DNA of 64,000 nucleotides from Thalassia testudinum (lineage: Eukaryota > Streptophyta > Magnoliopsida > Alismatales > Hydrocharitaceae): assembly GCA_037157565.1 (NCBI GenBank), contig JAZHRO010000036.1:137260501-137324500 (forward strand), written 5' to 3'. The translations under genes were made by a program, and so were the position numbers. The stretch's first letter is position 1. Every line of letters begins with the position of its first letter. Shown one piece after another: positions 58,799 to 64,000 of the stretch. The notes beneath the pieces were generated by a model. The model was not told the origin of the DNA. It saw only the letters and a list, made by a program, of their open reading frames with translations, and made no database searches.

Positions 58799-59592
58799 AA
58801 AATGTAAAATTTATTACATTGTGTGGGATCTATCACATTGAAAAAAATTATCATATCATTTTAAATTAAAACGTATATGTGAAAAATAACTTTACACTAG
58901 TGATAAATTATTTTGGGTGATTTTACACCAGTGATAAATTATTTGAATGTGACTTTGCACTGGTACAATCTAATTTTGTACTAGTGTAAAATTATTCCGA
59001 AGGTGATCTAATGGTTTCGTACCGGTGCAAAGTGATTTTATACTTGTGTAAAGTGATTTTGACGTATGTATTTTGGATTTAGGATTTTGGATTTAAGTTT
59101 ATGAAAAGTAGTTTCACTTATAAGAAGTGCCCTTTCTCTTTAAGGCTTAGGGTATAGGATTTAGGGTTTAAAATTTAAATCCTAAACGCTAAAGATTAAA
59201 GACTAAATCCTAAGGTGAAAAATCACTTTTCAAATAAAAAATAACTTGTCATAGGTGAAGAAATATTTAGAATTTAATTTTACACAGGTGTAATTTTACT
59301 TTATACAGGTACAAAATTATTTTGAACGTGAAATGATAATTTTACATCAGTGTATAATGATTTTAAAGATAATTTAAGTGATTTGCATATGTACAAAATA
59401 AATTTATTATTAATTTCAATGACAATAAACTTCACTACATGTAAGTATTTTTTTTACATAAAAAATATATCAAATAAAAATCATATTCATAACTCTCTTG
59501 TATGAACTTTTTCATCAATTTTTTACATTACCAAATTCACATCATATATAAAAAAAAAACTTGGTAGTACCTATCCAACGAAGCACATGCTC
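58770..59592. repeat. Diverged ~0.8-kb repeat unit, copy 2
   Basis: Starts in TATTTAATGTAAAAAAATAA (its first ~100 bp are missing relative to copies 1 and 3) and ends CGAAGCACATG, where copy 3 begins head-to-tail. Contains ACACTAGTGATAAATTATTT and related words, and an inverted centre TTTAGGGTTTAAA...TTTAAATCCTAAA near 59160-59190. Confidence 0.78.
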
Positions 59593-60545
59593 AAATGCAC
59601 GAAAATGCATGAGGTGATGTATTTTGTGATGTAAGATGATGTGAACGTGATTCTTACTTGATATTTAATGTAAAAAGATAAAAAATGTAAGATTTGTTAC
59701 GTGGTCGGTCTTACTGCATTGAAAAAAATAATAACACTACTTTGAATTAAAATGCACAGGTGATAAATAATTTTACATCGATGATAAATCACTTTGCACT
59801 AGTGATAAATTATTTTAAGGTGACTTTGCACCAGTGCAACCTCATTTGCATCGGTGTAAAATTATTCTAAAGGTGATCTGGTGATTTTATATCGGTGTAG
59901 AGTGATTTTGAACCCGTGCAAAGTGATTTTAACCTATGGATTTTGGATTGAGGATTTAAGGTTTAGAGTTTATGTTTATGAAAAGTGGTTCACTTATGAG
60001 AAGTGATTTTTCCCCTTAAGGTTTAAGATTTAGGATTTAAGGTTTAGGGAATTTAAACCCTAAATACTAAAGACTAAACCCTAAATTATAAGGTGAAAAA
60101 TCACTTTTTAAGTAAAAAATCACTTATCATGCTTAGATGAAGAAGCACTTGGAATTTAATTTTACACTGGTGTAATCTTACTTTGAAATGATGCAAAGTA
60201 AGATTGCATCGATGTAAAATTAATACAAAGGTGATATGATTATTTTACATCGGTGCAAAGTGATTCTAAAGATGATTTGAATAATTTGCATATATACAAG
60301 TGAATTTATTGTTAATTTCAATAGTGATTGATATCATCGTGTATATATATATATAAATATTTTTTTACATTAAAAAAAATATACAACATATAAAAATCAC
60401 ATCCAAAACTCGTTACATCAACTTTTTACATGAATTTTTACCTTTTGCATCCAATAAATAATAAAAAAAAAAAGTTAGATAGTACATATCGCTTAACTTA
60501 TCATGTCCCATGCCACGACGAAGCACATGCTCAAATTTCCGATTC
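59593..60545. repeat. Diverged ~0.95-kb repeat unit, copy 3
   Basis: Starts CAAATGCACGAAAATGCATG directly after copy 2 and ends CGAAGCACATGCTCAAA. The most complete copy. Arms flanking 60040-60090 are inverted: GTGATTTTTCCCCTTAAGG on the left against AAGGTGAAAAATCAC on the right. Telomere-like TTTAGGG/CCCTAAA words sit at the centre. Confidence 0.78.
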
Positions 60546-62599
60546 CCAACTGTTTCCGTGCCTACCCGACAGAGCCTCTGATTTTGGCGGGGGGGGGTGT
60601 GGGTCCTCTTCAAACCATGCCGTCCCCCATGGTGGGTAAGGGGAGCGCCTTGCTTTCGTAAAATTGCCGGTTGTTACCATAGTTGTTGCGTAAATCAAAG
60701 TAGATCGGAGGACGCAGAATAACGAAGTTATCCTTTCTATGGGGGTCGGACTAAATTTCTTTCTATTGTTCGTTAGCTTAAGCACGGAACCAAGATGGTG
60801 ATTTCGTTTCGTCTTCCACATATGGACCAATCTATATTGTTTTCACCTGTAATGGGATCGAAGCTTTTTGTTTTTTCCGCTCTGACCAAGTCCTTGGTGG
60901 TGCTTGTTTCAACGTTGATGCGACCCGAATTACATCCTTTTTCTTAGGAGACTGAGGGTTAACAAAATTAAAAAAAAAAATTTCAAATCACACCATCTGT
61001 GAAATATATAGGTAAATAGATGCCTTTAATTCAGGATAAAGAGCATTGTTTACTCCTTGTCCAATACGATATAGATTATCCCTATTCAATACTCTATTAT
61101 ACCTTTTCCAAAGGAGCCCGAAGGTACATTGCTTATCCATTCGAAAAGATTTAGAGTTAATTTGAATGGAGGAATAGATTTTATTGGATAATTTTTTTAC
61201 AATTAGATTATTCTTTATTATTATTTGGAAGTCATAACGATTATCTTAGTGGATTAATTTATGATTGTTTGAAAAATTTTTAGATTAACATGTAAAAATA
61301 TATATAATATAACATACAAAAGGAACTTAACCTATATCAATCTCAAAATAATTTATCTCAAATTAAATTCTCTTCATCCAGATCAAAAATATCCTTCCCA
61401 TAATATAAAATTAACCTTTATTTTAATAGATGATTCCCCTCGTCAAATTAGACCTCCAAGAAAAACTCATGCATGCATTTAGTCGACCTCTTCAATTATA
61501 CTGCTTATCTACTGACGTAGGGATGGGTGAGAGTGAAAGCGGAAAAGCCGACGAGGACAAATGGGGGCATAGGTTTAAAATAATAAAACAAATGCGTATG
61601 GCGTTTCATTCAAGAGATCCATAGTAACGGAAACATTATTATAATTAACGATAAAAAAAAATGAAAAATATTAAAACAGTCCACGATCAGAACCAAGGCA
61701 GAACGACAGTCATAATTGAACTGAGAGATTTGGGAGTCAATTCAATTTAAGTATCCCTTGAAAGGAAATTCACCTACAAATGCTGGCATTGGTATGCTGC
61801 TGCTAAGGATTTGATGATCCACTATCATGCCTGTCGTGCCTGATGCACTTCTTTCATGGTTAGTCTTAATAAACACTGAGACATGGCAGAGGCTACAAAG
61901 GAAAATCTCTTGGGTCTAGTTTTGACTGAAGGATGGAATTTTATGAGATAGGATTTTTTAGAAGGACTATCTTACATTTTTGTTCAAAAGTCTAAAAAAT
62001 TATTCTACCAAACTAACCTATGATTATTTGAAATGCGGTGAAATAATTTAAAGGGTCATCCTGTTTGTACAGTAAACTCACATGCAATTGCAGAGAGATT
62101 GAACATCCATGATCCCAGGTAAGGCCATCAGACAAGATGATATCGCTAGTTACAAGATGTGAGGTAAATGAGGAGATGAGTTGGTAACAGCCCAACGTGA
62201 TGGTATTCAAATGTCACGTGCAAAAAACACAAGAATAAAAAATTTCAACTCCACGTGGAAAGTAGCCCCACCGGCTGGTGTGAGCACATGGATGTGTGCT
62301 TCTTTTGACACCATCGATTTATTAGTAGGAATTTTATATTTATATTCTTAGAAATATGTCTAATGACATCCATATTTTTTTATATTTTATTATTATATCC
62401 ATATCTTACAAATTTTGATTTGATGATAGTTACACCCCCCCCCTATGTTTAACTCTATTGAACGAGGGAATATTTTCCTATTAAAATTAACAACATAAAA
62501 TTTGAAACTTACGTCAGTATCTTCATCCATGTTTTTTCTTTTCCTCCCCATTCATTCTTCTTTCTCCTCACCTCCCTTGATAAGGGAAGAAATAACCAA
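60546..62599. other. Non-coding region, two G-boxes near its right side
   Basis: No supported gene. A G-run lies at about 60583-60596. CACGTG occurs at 62215-62220 and CCACGTGG at 62251-62258; two G-boxes 37 bp apart are common in plant promoters, but no gene start follows convincingly. Confidence 0.4.
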
Positions 62600-63735
62600 A
62601 GTGCCCATCACAAACCCCTGCCAAAAAGAGAGCACCCACTCCAACCCATCGCTAAAGTGGCTACCAGAAGATAGATCTCGAGGTCATTGCCCCTTAGCAG
62701 TGTGACTACACAAAACTCGAGGTGACAACCCCATAACTAGAGCAGCAACACTAAGGTCGAGGGCAACCTTGGTGCCCCCCTAGGGTTCGCTAGAGCCTTT
62801 CTTGTAGTTGGCCGAATCCTCCTTTGACGAAAGGCAGGGCCCCTGATTTATCGAGTGAAGGAGGACATGGGTTGAAAGCTCAAAACTCCGAGCCAAGATG
62901 AACCTGACCCCCTTCACCAGATGGAGGAGGTGAAGAGGAAGGCCTGAGAGAGACTACACATCATAGCAGAGGATTCTTGTTGTTTGCTAGAAGAGATCTA
63001 GGAAGCCTATGCCTGGAGAGAGGCAATTTGCAAGGACTTACAAGACCTAGTAGATGGAAGGTGCCACCTCAAGGGAAGGGGTGAGAACTGCATCCACCAA
63101 GTCAAGATGGAAAATGCCTGCCTCCAACAATAGTTGGGGGAGTTGCACCAGCAAATTTGGCAACAGATCCCACAAAGTATCAAGGAACTGGCAAGGACAT
63201 CAGCGGTAAACTCTTTTTCATCTTCCACCTACCCTCACCCTGATAACCTACTTTCTGACATTGTTTGACAAGTCACTCAGATGATGAGGGCAATACATTG
63301 CAAGCCCTTCTCCACGACGTTCCCCTACACTAAAGAGGTCTTGAGCATGCCCCTTCCATAATGCTTCAAACACCCCAACCTCCTATAGTACGACAAGGCC
63401 ATAGACTCGACCATATTCATGGGGAGCTATTGATAGCACATGCTTGTCCATGATTTCCTTGATGCCATCATGTGCCGAGTCTTCCTATCCCTCCTCACTA
63501 GTAGCGCCTAGGAATGCTTCAAGGACCTACCAACTGGGCAAATTGCGTCCTTCCAGGAGTTGGGCGAGAAGTTTTGCCATTACTTCTCTAGCCAATAAAG
63601 AACCTGGAGTAACCCTTAGAAGCTGGTAGAGATCTACCAGAAGAAGGGGGAAACCTTCAAGGCCCACTTGGGAAGGTACAAGGCCCAATACTTCTGTTGT
63701 AGGAGGCCCCACAACCAGAGAGCCATACTATAGAT
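62600..63735 (+). pseudogene. Decayed Ty3/gypsy gag
   Basis: Across stops, frames read FSTTFPYTKEVLSMPLP (63311-63360), MLVHDFLDAIMCRVFLSLL (63440-63495), FKDLPTGQIASFQELGEKFCHYFSS (63520-63595) and VEIYQKKGETFKAHLGRYKAQ (63628-63690). This matches the order of plant gypsy gag (Retrotrans_gag): MLL-G--DAIMCR-F, W...LP..SI-SF-EL-..F...F and EGESL..Y..RF. The upstream 0.7 kb is a plausible gag N-terminus without clear motifs. An LTR-family repeat interrupts it near 63735. Confidence 0.72.
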
Positions 63736-64000
63736 TACGCACTAGAAAGGGATGAATAGTGTAAGAAATAAAATCGATAAACAATTGCAATATAAAATTC
63801 AATTGCATGAAGACATTCACCACAAGAGACAAAGAGTTTTAGGTGAAAACTCAACTAGGGTAAAAAACACAACCTAAATCTCTCAACTTAGGATTTGTTA
63901 ATATATTGAATAGATCAAATCCACTAAGTGTACCACTTAACAATAAATGTAGTGAGTACAAAAGAATAAAAATAAGATAAGTATTCTCGAATATCGAGAT
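63736..64000. repeat. Second copy of the long-LTR family, left end only
   Basis: GCACTAGAAAGGGATGAATAG (from about 63747) matches the left end of the solo LTR at 23063 (GCACTAGAGGGGGTGAATAG). Similarity continues through CATTCACCACAAGA, TTTTAGGTGAAA, CTTAGGATTT and GATCAAATCCACTAA to beyond 63960. The element continues outside the window, and its first bases are diverged, so the exact start is uncertain. Confidence 0.72.

Overview
This is plant nuclear DNA: intron-split genes with GT/AG boundaries, long AT-rich non-coding stretches, and Ty1/copia, Ty3/gypsy, LINE and MITE elements. I cannot name the species. The very long retrotransposon-filled intron suits a flowering plant with a repeat-rich genome, and a monocot such as a palm is possible but unproven. 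There are no operons or CRISPR arrays, and no host RNA gene was recognised.

Only one host gene is clear. Three plus-strand exons (12592-12837, 13053-13178, 50858-51121) encode the C-terminal part of PYRR, the plastid riboflavin-biosynthesis reductase, including its NADAR (COG3236/YbiA-type) N-glycosidase domain. All splice junctions are phase 0. The last two exons are separated by a 37,679-bp intron (13179-50857) that cuts the NADAR domain. The upstream exons (deaminase-like and reductase domains) were not found and probably lie left of the window, so 1-12591 may also be PYRR intron.

Layout, left to right. 1-765: 3' end of a copia element. 1100-2198: minus-strand LINE fragment. 2542-6422: decayed copia with both LTRs (Copia-D). 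6540-7375: another copia scrap. 8104-8155: a minimal poly(A) retroposon with a 15-bp target duplication. 8256-12014: minus-strand copia lacking integrase (Copia-F). Then two PYRR exons. Inside the giant intron: a Tourist-like MITE (13735-14095); Copia-H (14113-19156); and Copia-J (19455-46139), which contains truncated Copia-K (20247-38443), which contains a 1.8-kb solo LTR (23063-36515), which contains a young Athila-like gypsy element (23920-35567, minus strand) with an uninterrupted 1,883-codon gag-pol. Copia-J also holds a LINE fragment (38444-40350) and minus-strand Copia-O (41798-45838). Copia-P (47649-50312) lies just before the last PYRR exon. The nesting gives an insertion order, and LTR divergence agrees: about 0.4% for the innermost gypsy element against roughly 7-12% for the copia elements measured.

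Right of PYRR (51122-64000) the sequence is mostly AT-rich and non-coding. It holds three diverged ~0.8-0.95-kb repeat units with foldback symmetry (56882-60545), a small candidate ORF with a plastid-transit-like N-terminus (58553-58798), and a decayed gypsy gag (62600-63735) interrupted by a second copy of the long LTR family, which runs off the window end.
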